A stretch of DNA of 64,000 nucleotides from Thermodesulfovibrionia bacterium (GCA_030646035.1 JAUSMY010000046.1:1-64000); one strand, 5' to 3'; shown: positions 36,117 through 45,884, counted from the stretch's first letter. Numbers and translations: made by a program. The notes: generated by a model from the sequence alone, not told the origin.

Positions 36117-37174
36117 GATGCCTTCTCCTTCATAACTATGGTAAAGCTTATCTTATCGCCTGTAGTTGATGTGGAGTCAGTTACGCTTACGTTATCAAAG
36201 GATGCTGAGAGCGAGTTCTTCAGCGCCTCTACATCTTTGAATGCCGGGACGATGCCTTTGATGATAATGTTGTCTCCGTCCGCCCTGATCTCGTCCAGCG
36301 TGGCAAGGTCGTTTGTGATATCAGTGATCCTGCCCAGCATATCGAGAGGCGCTATGCCGCTGAGCATTTTTTTCTTGTTCTTCAGTATATTGACATTTGA
36401 AGTGAACTGCCTGGTGATATCAACGACCTTTGTGTCTTCAGGAAAAGTGCTCCGAAAAGCGCCTTCCACCTGGCTTATAAGCATGTTGTGTTCTCTGCTG
36501 ATGAGCTTATACTTGAGCGTCAGGTTCACTCCGAAAATTATTAATAAAAGGAGAACCAGTAAAGCTGTTAAATTAGAGATATTTATAAATTTCTTAATGT
36601 CGCCTGTGAATGACAGATCTCCTCTTCTTATGTTAATGGAGGGATGGATAAGTTCTTCTCTTGCTGCATCAGCTCTTATCTCTTTATCCTGGGTCTGTGC
36701 CTCAAGTATCCGATCATAATTATTTCCGCTGAGCCTCAGATCCAATGATGTCACAACCTTCGGCTCAAGGCCTGCTGCAGTAAAGGTCTTGATAATAGCG
36801 TCAAGCTTTGCCTTTTCCATGCAGACGGCAAGCACCTTGCTGCCGGTATCAGAGGATGAAGTAACTATATGGTCTATGCAGTAGCCTGAAGTATCGCCTA
36901 AGAGCAGGCCTTCAAGTTCATAAGCGATGGTGTCTGATATCTTTTTCTCATCAGCAAACGGGAATTCCAGTTCACGCAGAGAGAGAAAGGCCGCGGGAAG
37001 GCTCAGGTAAATATAACTCATGCCGGATGCCTTCAGCGCTGCTAAAGCGCTCTGCTCCGGCTCGCCCTGAACAGGGATGGAGCTTGTGTTCTCAAGCGTC
37101 AGGCTGCTGCCCTTTTTCTGGAAGGTATAAAAGTGCAGTTCTTCGTCTGTCCAGTCTGCAAATCCTATCTTCAA
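36113..37174 (-). CDS. gspL: Type II secretion system protein GspL
   Basis: Links the ATPase GspE to the inner-membrane platform. 353 residues with an actin-like cytoplasmic domain (LSLPAAFLSLRELEFPFADE, AYELEGLLLG), a membrane segment near residue 200 (LTALLVLLLLIIFGVNLTL) and a short periplasmic ferredoxin-like domain (GIVPAFKDVEALKNSLS). It overlaps gspM and is one base from gspK. Confidence 0.85.
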   Translation of the reverse strand: MKIGFADWTDEELHFYTFQKKGSSLTLENTSSIPVQGEPEQSALAALKASGMSYIYLSLPAAFLSLRELEFPFADEKKISDTIAYELEGLLLGDTSGYCIDHIVTSSSDTGSKVLAVCMEKAKLDAIIKTFTAAGLEPKVVTSLDLRLSGNNYDRILEAQTQDKEIRADAAREELIHPSINIRRGDLSFTGDIKKFINISNLTALLVLLLLIIFGVNLTLKYKLISREHNMLISQVEGAFRSTFPEDTKVVDITRQFTSNVNILKNKKKMLSGIAPLDMLGRITDITNDLATLDEIRADGDNIIIKGIVPAFKDVEALKNSLSASFDNVSVTDSTSTTGDKISFTIVMKEKAS

Positions 37175-37175
37175 C

Positions 37176-38069
37176 TTATCCCTCTCTCCAGTAATGCACT
37201 TTAAGTGATGTATCCATTACGCTTTCGATTATCCTTGTAATCTCATGAGACCTTGCAATAGAGTATATCCTGAAGTAGTCACTTTTTATAGATATTTTAC
37301 CAATCAGTTCTGATCTAACCCCTTGCGGCACTAAATTTTCTGGCAGACTTGTACTTTCAAAAGGAGCGGACTCCCTGTAACTGATTATATTGTTTGCCAT
37401 AGTCTCTGTCATCTCCGGAGTAAGGCTCATTAAAACCGTCAGACTTGCAGTATTTATATTTATTTTACTTGTCTCATCTCCATAAACAGTAATAAAAGGA
37501 GATAATTTATTAAAGGTCTCAGTATCTATGCCTTTAATATATTTAAGCTCATCTACGCTCCATAAAGGCGCGTTCTTTGCTTTATCTTCAGAACCGCCGG
37601 GCATTGGCTCACTATCAGCGTCAATCCAGTCAGCGATAGAATAAGCAAGATTGGTGTTTATATTAAGGTATTCAAGCATCCTTTTCAAGATATCAAGTTT
37701 TTTGGCATCAGTAATTTTATTTATATTAAATTTTGAATTTTCGTCTTCGGCCTTTAAAATGAGAGAACTGTCAGGACCGAAATCTATCGGCACCGGAAGC
37801 GCTATATCTTTTGTGTGGGTATAATCTTTATCCTTAACAACTTTCAAGTATTCCGAGCTGAATGCCTGGCCTGACTTTGCTATAAGTGAAGCCCTTTGTG
37901 AATCGACCCAGTTTGCCACAGAAGATGTGTCGGTATATATCTCGTATGCGAATTCTACGACCAGCGTTGTTATCATCGCAACCAGAAGCAGGACTATAAC
38001 TAGAGCCGAGCCTTTCCGGTTCTGATGGTTTAAGCATTTAATAGATATATTCGGGTTACTCTTCATCAT
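37176..38069 (-). CDS. gspK: Type II secretion minor pseudopilin GspK
   Basis: Largest minor pseudopilin, thought to cap the pseudopilus tip. The N-terminus RKGSALVIVLLLVAMITTLV is the GspK version of the type III signal, with no Glu5-like residue as usual. A large alpha-helical domain follows, with KFNINKITDAKKLDILKRML, IADWIDADSEPMPGG and ININTASLTVLMSL. 297 aa. It overlaps gspJ by 4 bases. Confidence 0.93.
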   Translation of the reverse strand: MMKSNPNISIKCLNHQNRKGSALVIVLLLVAMITTLVVEFAYEIYTDTSSVANWVDSQRASLIAKSGQAFSSEYLKVVKDKDYTHTKDIALPVPIDFGPDSSLILKAEDENSKFNINKITDAKKLDILKRMLEYLNINTNLAYSIADWIDADSEPMPGGSEDKAKNAPLWSVDELKYIKGIDTETFNKLSPFITVYGDETSKININTASLTVLMSLTPEMTETMANNIISYRESAPFESTSLPENLVPQGVRSELIGKISIKSDYFRIYSIARSHEITRIIESVMDTSLKVHYWREG

Positions 38070-38692
38070 AACTTCATTTTAATCACCGGCCTTGCATACT
38101 CCCTCAGGCTTACTATCTTTCCGTTGTCATCAAACGCTATGGTTACTCTTAACATGTCGGGTAATTTACCGGTCTCTTCAGCATCCCAGACCTTGACCCA
38201 TTTCTTTTCAAATGAAGCTTCCACTGTAAGGCTCTCTATCCTGTTCATCATTTCGAGCGTATACCCTTTTGTCGGCTGAAAGGCCGGGCTCTCCTGCTTC
38301 ATGAGCTTAAGGCTTCCTGCTTCTTCTTCAACATGGTATGAGATATTCAACGCTGTCCCTGTTAATGAAAATGATGTAAGGTTCAGATCTGACGCGTTCT
38401 TGCCGAATATGTCCTTGTCCTTAAAAGAGAATTGCGGCCTTGTTTCTGTCTTGCCTTCATTACCGGGAGCGCTGGGTTCAAAATACGAACTCTCTATCTC
38501 TCGCCTCATTATATCAAGGGCTGTCCTTGCCTCATGATATTTCATGGATATGTTATTGAACCTGTCAAGCGCGCGCTGAATGGAAAAGAATGTAGCGTAT
38601 ACCGCGCCGAGAACGATAACCAATATTGCAAGGCTTACCAGTAACTCTATGATCGTGAAGCCCTTTTTATCAGTATGCCGGAAGTTATTCAT
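38066..38692 (-). CDS. gspJ: Type II secretion minor pseudopilin GspJ
   Basis: Prepilin signal KKGFTIIELLVSLAILVIVL with Glu5 after the cleavage site. The 208-residue body fits GspJ, with YHEARTALDIMRREIESSYF. It forms the pseudopilus tip with GspI and GspK. It directly follows gspI without a gap. Confidence 0.93.
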   Translation of the reverse strand: MNNFRHTDKKGFTIIELLVSLAILVIVLGAVYATFFSIQRALDRFNNISMKYHEARTALDIMRREIESSYFEPSAPGNEGKTETRPQFSFKDKDIFGKNASDLNLTSFSLTGTALNISYHVEEEAGSLKLMKQESPAFQPTKGYTLEMMNRIESLTVEASFEKKWVKVWDAEETGKLPDMLRVTIAFDDNGKIVSLREYARPVIKMKL

Positions 38693-39040
38693 TTAATGGC
38701 CGTCTTTTTTAACCGCAAGTTTTCTGAGCAGAAACTCTTTATCGTTGCCCTTTATCACAGTCTTTAATTCAACTATCTCCTCAAATCCTGAACTGCCTAT
38801 CGTGCTTTCGTAAGTGAAGCCGGTTCCTTCTATAACGCCGTTTGATTCCTGCCTGTCGAGTTCCAGTATCCCCAGTTTCTCCTTGGCCTGGAGCAGCATC
38901 TGTGTCTTTAATGCATTGTCAGAAGATACCTGAGCATGATAATTCACAGTATAAAGAGATACCGTAAGCGTAGCCCCTATGATAGCAAGCGCTATCATCA
39001 CCTCAAGCAGGGTGAAGCCTTTGTTGAATTTATCAGACAT
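38693..39040 (-). CDS. gspI: Type II secretion minor pseudopilin GspI
   Basis: Prepilin signal NKGFTLLEVMIALAIIGATL with Glu5. The body has LQAKEKLGILELDRQESNGV. I chose the ATG at 39040 (115 aa), just after the gspH stop; a TTG at 39061 in frame would add seven residues and overlap gspH by 20 bases. A short soluble domain is normal for GspI. Confidence 0.9.
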   Translation of the reverse strand: MSDKFNKGFTLLEVMIALAIIGATLTVSLYTVNYHAQVSSDNALKTQMLLQAKEKLGILELDRQESNGVIEGTGFTYESTIGSSGFEEIVELKTVIKGNDKEFLLRKLAVKKDGH

Positions 39041-39041
39041 T

Positions 39042-39503
39042 TTAAAGGATATAGCCTTCAAGTATTTTGCTCTTGCCGTTGAGATGGTTAAAGATGACCG
39101 TATACTCGATCTCGCTGCTTATAAGATGGATCACTATAGGTTCTTCAGGCCCGAGCGGGCCGAATTTTACAGTTACCTCTTTTGTTGTCAGCTCGCCGGC
39201 TGAAGGTATTAATACATCCTTGAACTTCACATCCTCTTTTGCCTTGAATGTCTTTCTCTCTGAACTGCCTTCAAAGCCCCATGAGCTGTTCTCAGGGTTG
39301 ATCCTGAAGATATAGTCCTCTTTTCTTCCCATAGCCTGGTCGTAAACATACCTCATCGTGCTGCTTATATGTTTTGCCTCGGACTTAAGCGCGCTCTCGG
39401 GAGACTGCATGAATGAGGGCATGATCAATGCCGTGGCCAATGATATTATGAATATTACGACGATTAATTCGAGTAATGTGAAGCCGTATTTTTCATTCTT
39501 CAT
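39042..39503 (-). CDS. gspH: Type II secretion minor pseudopilin GspH
   Basis: Prepilin signal YGFTLLELIVVIFIISLATA with Glu5, then MQSPESALKSEAKHISSTMR. The beta-rich C-terminus has VKFGPLGPEEPIVIHL. 153 aa. GspH links the tip complex to the GspG shaft. It sits between gspG and gspI. Confidence 0.9.
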   Translation of the reverse strand: MKNEKYGFTLLELIVVIFIISLATALIMPSFMQSPESALKSEAKHISSTMRYVYDQAMGRKEDYIFRINPENSSWGFEGSSERKTFKAKEDVKFKDVLIPSAGELTTKEVTVKFGPLGPEEPIVIHLISSEIEYTVIFNHLNGKSKILEGYIL

Positions 39504-39568
39504 TTGATAGTTCTTTAACTCTTTCGCCTCAGGCGAATCAGCCGGGGCTGATAACCTTCAATTCTGGT

Positions 39569-40033
39569 TTACATCTCCCAGTTGATAATGTCTGCATCAT
39601 ACTCTTCTCCGCCTGGCTGTCCGTCTGCTCCGTAAGAGATGATGTCATAGTCGTTCTCAAGTCCCGGAGAGATGTAGACATATTCAAATCCCCATGGATC
39701 CGGTTTCATCCTGTTTGTTTCCAGATATCCTCCGGGCTTGTAGTTATCAGCCGTCCTGCCGATGGCTGGCTGCGATATCAGCGCCTGAAGCCCCTGTTCT
39801 GTAGTGGGGTAAAAACCGTTGTCTATCTTAAAGAGCTTTAATGCTGTTTCAAAATTCCTTATCTGCACCTTTGCCTCGATCACTCTTGCCTTATCTTCAC
39901 TGCCGATAAACTTGGGTACTACGATCATGGCGAGTATACTCAGGATGACTAAAACTACCATGAGTTCAATAAGAGTGAAGCCGGCTCTTGCCGTATCTGT
40001 TATTTCATGCTTTTTGATTTTTCTATTCTGCAT
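39569..40033 (-). CDS. gspG: Type II secretion major pseudopilin GspG
   Basis: Main shaft subunit of the pseudopilus. Prepilin signal AGFTLIELMVVLVILSILAM with Glu5. Family motifs are YPTTEQGLQALISQP, PDPWGFEYVYISPG and the calcium-loop region YDIISYGADGQPGGEEYDAD, then IINW. The ATG at 40033 has AAAGGGG nine bases upstream and is preferred over a TTG at 40051. 154 aa. A second gspG is at 62810. Confidence 0.96.
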   Translation of the reverse strand: MQNRKIKKHEITDTARAGFTLIELMVVLVILSILAMIVVPKFIGSEDKARVIEAKVQIRNFETALKLFKIDNGFYPTTEQGLQALISQPAIGRTADNYKPGGYLETNRMKPDPWGFEYVYISPGLENDYDIISYGADGQPGGEEYDADIINWEM

Positions 40034-40061
40034 TTCAGTTACCCCTTTCAATAATTGTAAT

Positions 40062-41237
40062 TTATTTTATCAGTTGGTTAAGCTCGAAGATAGGCAGAAG
40101 CACAGCTATAACGATGAAACCGACCACAAGCCCCATGAAAAGTATCAGGCATGGCTCAAGGAGAGCTATCATGCGCTGGAGTTTCTGGTCAAATTCCGCT
40201 TCATATGAATCTGCTATCTTTTTTAATACTTCAGATAGCCTTCCGGTCTGTTCACCTGTGGATATGATCTGCAAGATGGTCGGCGGGAAATCCTTCAGGC
40301 TATGAGAGAGGCTTGCCCCGTGGGATATCGATTCCTCTGCCGCCAGTATATTGTTCTTTAATCTGATATTCCCGATGGCGCGTGAGGTAAGCCGCATCGC
40401 CTTGAGAATAGGCAGGCCGCCTGAAAGCAGGAATGACATGGTCATTGAGAACCTCATCATATACAGGCTCATGAATACGCCTGTCGGGTCTTTCAGAAGC
40501 ATTGAATCAATAAACTCTCTTTTGGATTCCTTTGCTTTCTTATAGAGAACTACGAGCCCTCCGGCAAGTATTAATAAGAGCCACCAGAAGTTCTGAAAGA
40601 CTTTGCTTATTAATATGAGTAATCTGGTTATCAACGGGAGTGCGGCTTGGGTGTTCTCAAATATCTTGGTTATCTTCGGCACAACAAAGATAAAGAGGAA
40701 TGTGACAACGATGATGCCTACACCTGCCATAAAGAGCGGGTATATCAGCGATGTCTGGACCTTGCTCTTTATCTTCGAATCAGTCTCAAGGAAATCTGAA
40801 AGTTTCAGCAGCACCTCCGGCAGTTTGCCGCTGCTCTCTCCGGCTGAGACCATGCCTGTGTAAAATTCCGGGAAGATGTCGCCGTACGCCTGCATCGCCT
40901 TGGAAAGCGACGCCCCTGCCGTGACCTGCTCTTTAATATCAATAAGAAGGCCCTTCCATACGCCTTTCTGTTCTGAAGAGATCGCCCTGAGGGCATCTAT
41001 TAAAGGCACGCCCGCAGCAAGAGATATGGAAAGGCTTCTTGTGATTGAAGGGAGGTTTATCGGAGTGTATCTTCTGAAGAAGCTCTTTTTACTTGCGATG
41101 TGAGATTCGCTTATCTCTTTCGGCAGGATGCCGCCTGCCTTGATCTTGAATGCGGCATCTCTCTGGCTGTCAGCCTCAATGACACCGGTGATCTCTGAAC
41201 CAGCTTTATTATAACCTCGATATTTGAATACCGGCAT
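40062..41237 (-). CDS. gspF: Type II secretion inner-membrane protein GspF
   Basis: Polytopic platform protein. It has 391 residues with two T2SSF domains (about 60-190 and 265-385). Membrane segments include YPLFMAGVGIIVVTFLFIFV, NFWWLLLILAGGLVVLY and LFMGLVVGFIVIAVLLPIF. The motifs FYTGMVSAGESSGKLPEVL and ISTGEQTGRLSEVLKKIAD mark the family. It follows gspE by 48 bases. Confidence 0.96.
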   Translation of the reverse strand: MPVFKYRGYNKAGSEITGVIEADSQRDAAFKIKAGGILPKEISESHIASKKSFFRRYTPINLPSITRSLSISLAAGVPLIDALRAISSEQKGVWKGLLIDIKEQVTAGASLSKAMQAYGDIFPEFYTGMVSAGESSGKLPEVLLKLSDFLETDSKIKSKVQTSLIYPLFMAGVGIIVVTFLFIFVVPKITKIFENTQAALPLITRLLILISKVFQNFWWLLLILAGGLVVLYKKAKESKREFIDSMLLKDPTGVFMSLYMMRFSMTMSFLLSGGLPILKAMRLTSRAIGNIRLKNNILAAEESISHGASLSHSLKDFPPTILQIISTGEQTGRLSEVLKKIADSYEAEFDQKLQRMIALLEPCLILFMGLVVGFIVIAVLLPIFELNQLIK

Positions 41238-41285
41238 TTTATTATTGATGGATCAGGCAGGAAAAGATATTTCTGCTGCTGATCG

Positions 41286-42803
41286 TCATTCCTCGATATC
41301 TTTCTGGGTTACCCGTAAGACCTCTTCGATCGTGGTTATACCGCGCATGACCTTCTGCACCGCATTGTCCTTGAGCACCTTGAACCCTGCACTCATGGCA
41401 CGGCTCCTGATACTCTGGGCATCTTTTCTCTCGACGGTCATCTTCCTTACTTCAGGGGTGATCTCAAGCAGTTCGTATATGCCTGTCCTTCCGAGGTAGC
41501 CCTTTCCAAGGCACTTGTCACAGCCTCTTCCGCGATAAAGTGAAACAGGAGGGGGATCAAGATTAAGATAAGCGATCTCCTGTGCAGTCGGCACATATGA
41601 TTCTTTGCAGTGCGGGCATATAACCCTTACAAGCCTCTGCGCAAGTACGCAGACAAGTGAAGATGCCACAAGGAACGGCTCTATCCCCATATCAATAAGC
41701 CTGGTCAGGGCGCTTGGGGCGTCGTTTGTATGAAGCGTGCTAAGCACAAGATGCCCTGTAAGCGATGCATGGACAGCTATCTCAGCGGTCTCAAGGTCTC
41801 TTATCTCTCCGACCATCATGATGTCAGGGTCCTGCCTGAGGATAGCGCGCAGCCCGGATGCGAATGTGAGGCCGATCTTTGGATTAACATGCATCTGCCC
41901 TATGCCGGTCAGCTGGTATTCAACAGGGTCTTCGACAGTTATGATATTTCTCTCCTCGGTATTCAGCTTGAGAAGCGACCCGTATAGTGTCGTGGTCTTG
42001 CCCGAGCCTGTGGGGCCGGTGACCAGTATTATCCCATTCTGCCTTGCGAGGGCTTCTTTAAATGAGTTGAGTATCGAGTCGGTCAGGCCCAGCGCCTCAA
42101 GGCTCATGACACCTGCCTGCCTGTCAAGCAGCCTGAGAACAGCCCTCTCACCAAGTGCCGTCGGAATTATTGAGACCCTTATATCAATATCCTTGCCGCC
42201 TACAAGCAGCTTTATCCTTCCGTCTTGAGGAAGCCGTTTTTCTGCGATATCGAGATTTGCGATTATCTTTACTCTTGATATGAGCGCTTCCTGCACTATC
42301 TTTGGCGGGGAGAGTATCCTTCTGAGAATGCCGTCCACCCTTAACCTCACCTCGACACCTTTTTCATACGGCTCGATATGAATATCACTGGCGCGTTCTT
42401 TAACAGCCTCTAATAAAAGTGCGTTGATAAGGCGGGTGATGGGCGCTTCTTCGGTCAGTTCAAGAAGGTCTTTTGGAGATTCAAATTCAGTTGCGATCAT
42501 TGAGAGGTCTTCACCTCTGATATCGCCCATGACTTTGTCAACTGTGCTTGTACGGCTGTATATCCTGTTGATAGCGTTAAGGATCATCTCTTTGTTCGCC
42601 ATAACAGGATGCGGTTTGAGGCCGAGGTTTCTTGCAAGGTCTCTGAGGGCAGATATACCACGGTTGTCAGATACTGCGGCCAGAAGCTCTCCGTCCTGGC
42701 GCTTTAGTGGCAGAAAGAGGTTGCCCTTAACAAAGGATAGCGGCAGGTCATGGAGCAGAGAGAATTCAATCTCTTCATCTTCTATCCCGTCTATTATTTC
42801 CAA
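41286..42803 (-). CDS. gspE: Type II secretion ATPase GspE
   Basis: Hexameric cytoplasmic ATPase that drives pseudopilus assembly. Walker A is GPTGSGKTTTLYGSL; the Asp box, Walker B and His box (RDLETAEIAVHASLTGHLVL) and the tetracysteine zinc motif CPHCKE ... CDKCLGKG are visible. An N-terminal GspE_N domain precedes. I place the start at a TTG at 42803 (505 aa): AGGAG lies eight bases upstream, and the codon directly follows the gspD stop. A longer frame to ATG 42881 would overlap gspD by 77 bases and start with a non-conserved leader. Confidence 0.93.
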   Translation of the reverse strand: MEIIDGIEDEEIEFSLLHDLPLSFVKGNLFLPLKRQDGELLAAVSDNRGISALRDLARNLGLKPHPVMANKEMILNAINRIYSRTSTVDKVMGDIRGEDLSMIATEFESPKDLLELTEEAPITRLINALLLEAVKERASDIHIEPYEKGVEVRLRVDGILRRILSPPKIVQEALISRVKIIANLDIAEKRLPQDGRIKLLVGGKDIDIRVSIIPTALGERAVLRLLDRQAGVMSLEALGLTDSILNSFKEALARQNGIILVTGPTGSGKTTTLYGSLLKLNTEERNIITVEDPVEYQLTGIGQMHVNPKIGLTFASGLRAILRQDPDIMMVGEIRDLETAEIAVHASLTGHLVLSTLHTNDAPSALTRLIDMGIEPFLVASSLVCVLAQRLVRVICPHCKESYVPTAQEIAYLNLDPPPVSLYRGRGCDKCLGKGYLGRTGIYELLEITPEVRKMTVERKDAQSIRSRAMSAGFKVLKDNAVQKVMRGITTIEEVLRVTQKDIEE

Positions 42804-42804
42804 A

Positions 42805-44859
42805 CTACCATCTCCTGCTGAGCCCGCTGAGCGTAGGTGTGTAGAGTCCGAAACGTTTAAAGTTATTTTCTTTCTCTTCAAGTGAGGATTCCGGAGAGGG
42901 GAGAGTATTAATCTTATCCGGATGACCGCCCTGTATATTCATTGTGTAATTAGGTTCGGCATAGATCACCTCCGGATAAGAGGTGAATTCTTCAATGGCT
43001 TCTTCGACATTCTGCTTTGGCCGGAGTTTTATATGGTAAATGTTCAGATCCTTTATTATGTTTATAACAGAGGCCCCAAGCTTTGATATGATCTCTTCAG
43101 AAGTCTTTTTCGAGACATCATCCCGAAACCTGACCAGAAGTTCGTCACGTATATATTGATTTTCCTCTGTAGCGAACGTCTTTTTCTTTGCGCTGGTGAT
43201 ATCCGTAAGCTGTTCTGCGTCTTTGATAACGTGCGGGGTCAGGAATAATAAAAGATTGGTCTTGGTCTTGGTTACCCCTTTATGTTTGAATAGCCAGCCC
43301 AACAACGGGATGTCTCCCATTATTGGGAACTTGGAAATGCTTTCTTCTTCCTTTTCCTGCATCAGCCCGCTGATGACAACTGTCTGCGCGTCTTTAACAA
43401 TGATAGTTGTCTTTGTCGAGCGTTTTGTTGTAGTCGGCCCTACGGCTATAAGTATTTCATCAGATGCGTCTTTAACAGATGATATCTCCTGATAGACATT
43501 AAGCTTGACATAGTTGCCTTCTGTTATCTGAGGGGTTATCTTCAGGCTTATTCCAACGTCCTGCCTTTCGATATTTGTGCTGTATGTGCTTGCTACTGAA
43601 TCGGCATTTCCCTCTCTTTTTGAGATGAACGGTACGTTTTCACCGACAATGATCTCTGCTTCTTCATTGTCTGCTGTCAGTATCTGCGGGGTTGAGAGGA
43701 TATTAATAGCGTCCTTAAAGTCACTGAGGCTGAACAGGGCTGCAAAACCCGGTACGGTAATGTCTGAATCAGAGCCGACTGTTGAGCCTGGAAGAGTGAG
43801 AAAATTCCCCATCCCTCCAGCTGTGAATCCTGACAGGCCGTTGATTATGGCATCAACTGTAGTTAAGCTGATATTCCCGACTCCGCCGATGAAAACAGGT
43901 TCACCGTTATGCGTGGCAGCCGCTCTCCACTTTGTGCCTACAGCTTTAACTTTGTCTAAAGATGCCTCGATTATCATTGCTTCTACAAAGACCTGCTTCC
44001 TCTTCTTGTCCAGGGCCTTTATGATCTCGCTTATGTTTTTGTACTCTGAAGGAGAGGCAACGATGACAAGCGAGTTGGTTGCCTTGTCAGGAGTTATGCT
44101 TATTCTTAATGCAGAATCGGCCTGGGCATTTTTGGGATCTGATGTTGTCTGGCTTGCGGCCCGCGTGCTCTTGATTATCCCCTCAAGTACTTTTGCAAGA
44201 TCTGTGGCATCTGCATGTTCGACAAAATAGATATTTATCTTTGAAGGCTCATCAAATGTCGGAGGCTGGTCTATTCTTTCAAGTATTTTGACCACCTTTT
44301 CAATATTTAGAGCTGAATCAACTATCATCAGGAGGTTGCGCGGACCAAAAACTGAAAGGTGCCCGTTCTTCGAGACAATAGGCCGGAGGAATTTCAGGGC
44401 ATCTTCAGCATTAATGTTTTCGATGGCCAGTATCCTGGTAATATACCTCTCATCAACAGGCATTACATCGCCTGAAGATATCTCGCCGGACTGTGTTGCC
44501 TGTATAGACGGGACTATGGTGTATGTTTTTGTGCCTGCCGGTATTATCGTGAATCCCTTAAGGTTCAGTACAGATGTGAAAAGCGTGAAAGACTCCTCTA
44601 TGGTCAGCTCTGTCGGCGCAATGATGGTTATCTTGCCTTTAATGGTTTCATCAAAAATAAAGTTGTCGCCGGTTATCTTGCTTATAAACTTGATGATGGT
44701 CGGGATATCGACATCAACAAAATTAAATGCTATCTTTGAGCCGTATCGCCCGGGCGTCTTTCCTGTTTCAGTGTCCTCCGCAAAAGATGAGTATGAAAGG
44801 AATATGAGCAAAACAGTAAAGAACGCTGAGATGAGGAATGATCTATTTCTATTTTTCAT
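42805..44859 (-). CDS. gspD: Type II secretion secretin GspD with propeptide-like C-terminal domain
   Basis: Outer-membrane secretin of the minus-strand operon, 684 residues. Signal peptide about 1-27; N0 domain about 40-110 (IAFNFVDVDIPTIIKFISK), N1-N3 repeats to about 310, and the secretin core ending near 545 (ISKFPIMGDIPLLGWLFKH, then LLLFLTPHVI). Unusual: residues 573-638 after the secretin core (ELLVRFRDDVSKKTSEEIIS ... VIYAEPNY) resemble the N-terminal propeptide of subtilisin-like proteases. A 46-residue tail follows. Such a domain is not part of normal GspD. The stop is next to the gspE start. Confidence 0.93.
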   Translation of the reverse strand: MKNRNRSFLISAFFTVLLIFLSYSSFAEDTETGKTPGRYGSKIAFNFVDVDIPTIIKFISKITGDNFIFDETIKGKITIIAPTELTIEESFTLFTSVLNLKGFTIIPAGTKTYTIVPSIQATQSGEISSGDVMPVDERYITRILAIENINAEDALKFLRPIVSKNGHLSVFGPRNLLMIVDSALNIEKVVKILERIDQPPTFDEPSKINIYFVEHADATDLAKVLEGIIKSTRAASQTTSDPKNAQADSALRISITPDKATNSLVIVASPSEYKNISEIIKALDKKRKQVFVEAMIIEASLDKVKAVGTKWRAAATHNGEPVFIGGVGNISLTTVDAIINGLSGFTAGGMGNFLTLPGSTVGSDSDITVPGFAALFSLSDFKDAINILSTPQILTADNEEAEIIVGENVPFISKREGNADSVASTYSTNIERQDVGISLKITPQITEGNYVKLNVYQEISSVKDASDEILIAVGPTTTKRSTKTTIIVKDAQTVVISGLMQEKEEESISKFPIMGDIPLLGWLFKHKGVTKTKTNLLLFLTPHVIKDAEQLTDITSAKKKTFATEENQYIRDELLVRFRDDVSKKTSEEIISKLGASVINIIKDLNIYHIKLRPKQNVEEAIEEFTSYPEVIYAEPNYTMNIQGGHPDKINTLPSPESSLEEKENNFKRFGLYTPTLSGLSRRW

Positions 44860-44913
44860 TAAGCTTCTCCTGGCTGCATGTTTGATTATGGTTATATCGT
44901 TTGATGATCATAT

Positions 44914-45828
44914 CTATTTTATCTGATAGTTCAAGGACATCCTCTCATTGTTTCTTATTATATCAAGGTTGACGTTGTTAGTGCCTCTTAAAGCCGACAT
45001 CGTCTGAATAGCAACCTCAGGGCTTGAGATCTCAAGACTGTTGACCCTTATGAGGACATCTCCGTTCTTCAGGCCGATGCTTTCATAAAGCCCGCCGGGT
45101 TTAACCTCGCTTATCTTATAGCCTTCCTGTTTGCCGTTAATGAAGTTAGGAAGAAGCCTTGCATCTGTCAGGATCTTTTCCGGATTGTTTATTGAGTCCT
45201 GAACCTGTTTCTTGTCTAATTGAAACTGCCTTTTGCCGACTTTTTTCACAAAGGGATCTGCAGAGCTGGTATTTTTATAGGCCTGATTATTGTCCGCCGG
45301 GTAATTAGTGAGATTGCTTAACGACTCAATGATTTTCAATATATGGGTGTTAGCGCCCTGTCTTATAACTACTGAATCGGTCAATATCTCATCAAGTGTT
45401 CCGTAATCATATATTGCATCTCCATGAGCAAAGACCTCCTGTTTGTTTGGGGATGTGATAGCATTGCCTTCGAAGACCGCATAACTCATATTTTTTTTAC
45501 CGACTACCGTACCCACAAGGGTCAGTTCGGCAGGGGGAATCTCCTGCATATATGTTTCAGGCTTGAGATTCTCAGAAGGTGTGATCGTGTGAAATATCTT
45601 GGGAGAGCCGAAAGGGTTTTTAATTACGATTAAGGAATACTGCATTATATCGATAGGTTTTGCAGTATTTATCAATGCACTATTATCTAATGGCACAGAA
45701 GATATTCCGCTGTCTTTGTAGGCAAAGAAACTGATAAGAGCACGGGCAGTAAAAAGAGCTGCAATCAGAATAAGTGCAAGCAGAAAATAATTAATAAACC
45801 GCAGTTTTATTAGAGAGAATTGAAACAT
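44914..45828 (-). CDS. gspC: Type II secretion system protein GspC
   Basis: Inner-membrane protein that contacts the secretin. 304 residues: a membrane segment (FLLALILIAALFTARALISF), a homology region around residues 90-170 (PPAELTLVGTVVGKKNMSYA, VFEGNAITSPNKQEVFAHGD) and a C-terminal PDZ domain (YKISEVKPGGLYESIGLKNG, then VLIRVNSLEISSPEVAI). It is first in the gspCDEFGHIJKLMN operon, 56 bases after mtnP on the same strand. Confidence 0.92.
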   Translation of the reverse strand: MFQFSLIKLRFINYFLLALILIAALFTARALISFFAYKDSGISSVPLDNSALINTAKPIDIMQYSLIVIKNPFGSPKIFHTITPSENLKPETYMQEIPPAELTLVGTVVGKKNMSYAVFEGNAITSPNKQEVFAHGDAIYDYGTLDEILTDSVVIRQGANTHILKIIESLSNLTNYPADNNQAYKNTSSADPFVKKVGKRQFQLDKKQVQDSINNPEKILTDARLLPNFINGKQEGYKISEVKPGGLYESIGLKNGDVLIRVNSLEISSPEVAIQTMSALRGTNNVNLDIIRNNERMSLNYQIK

Positions 45829-45884
45829 TAAATTAGATTAAACAATCGGCACCCTCATGTCAATAATAAATATGTATTAATAGC

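Noticed and set aside
36138-36719. 193-codon open frame opposite gspL
   Set aside because: Antisense shadow of gspL; composition shows mirrored codon bias and no family motifs.
43577-44230. 217-codon plus-strand open frame inside gspD
   Set aside because: Ser/Ala/Val-rich mirror of the secretin codons with no independent start signal; the minus-strand secretin is certain.
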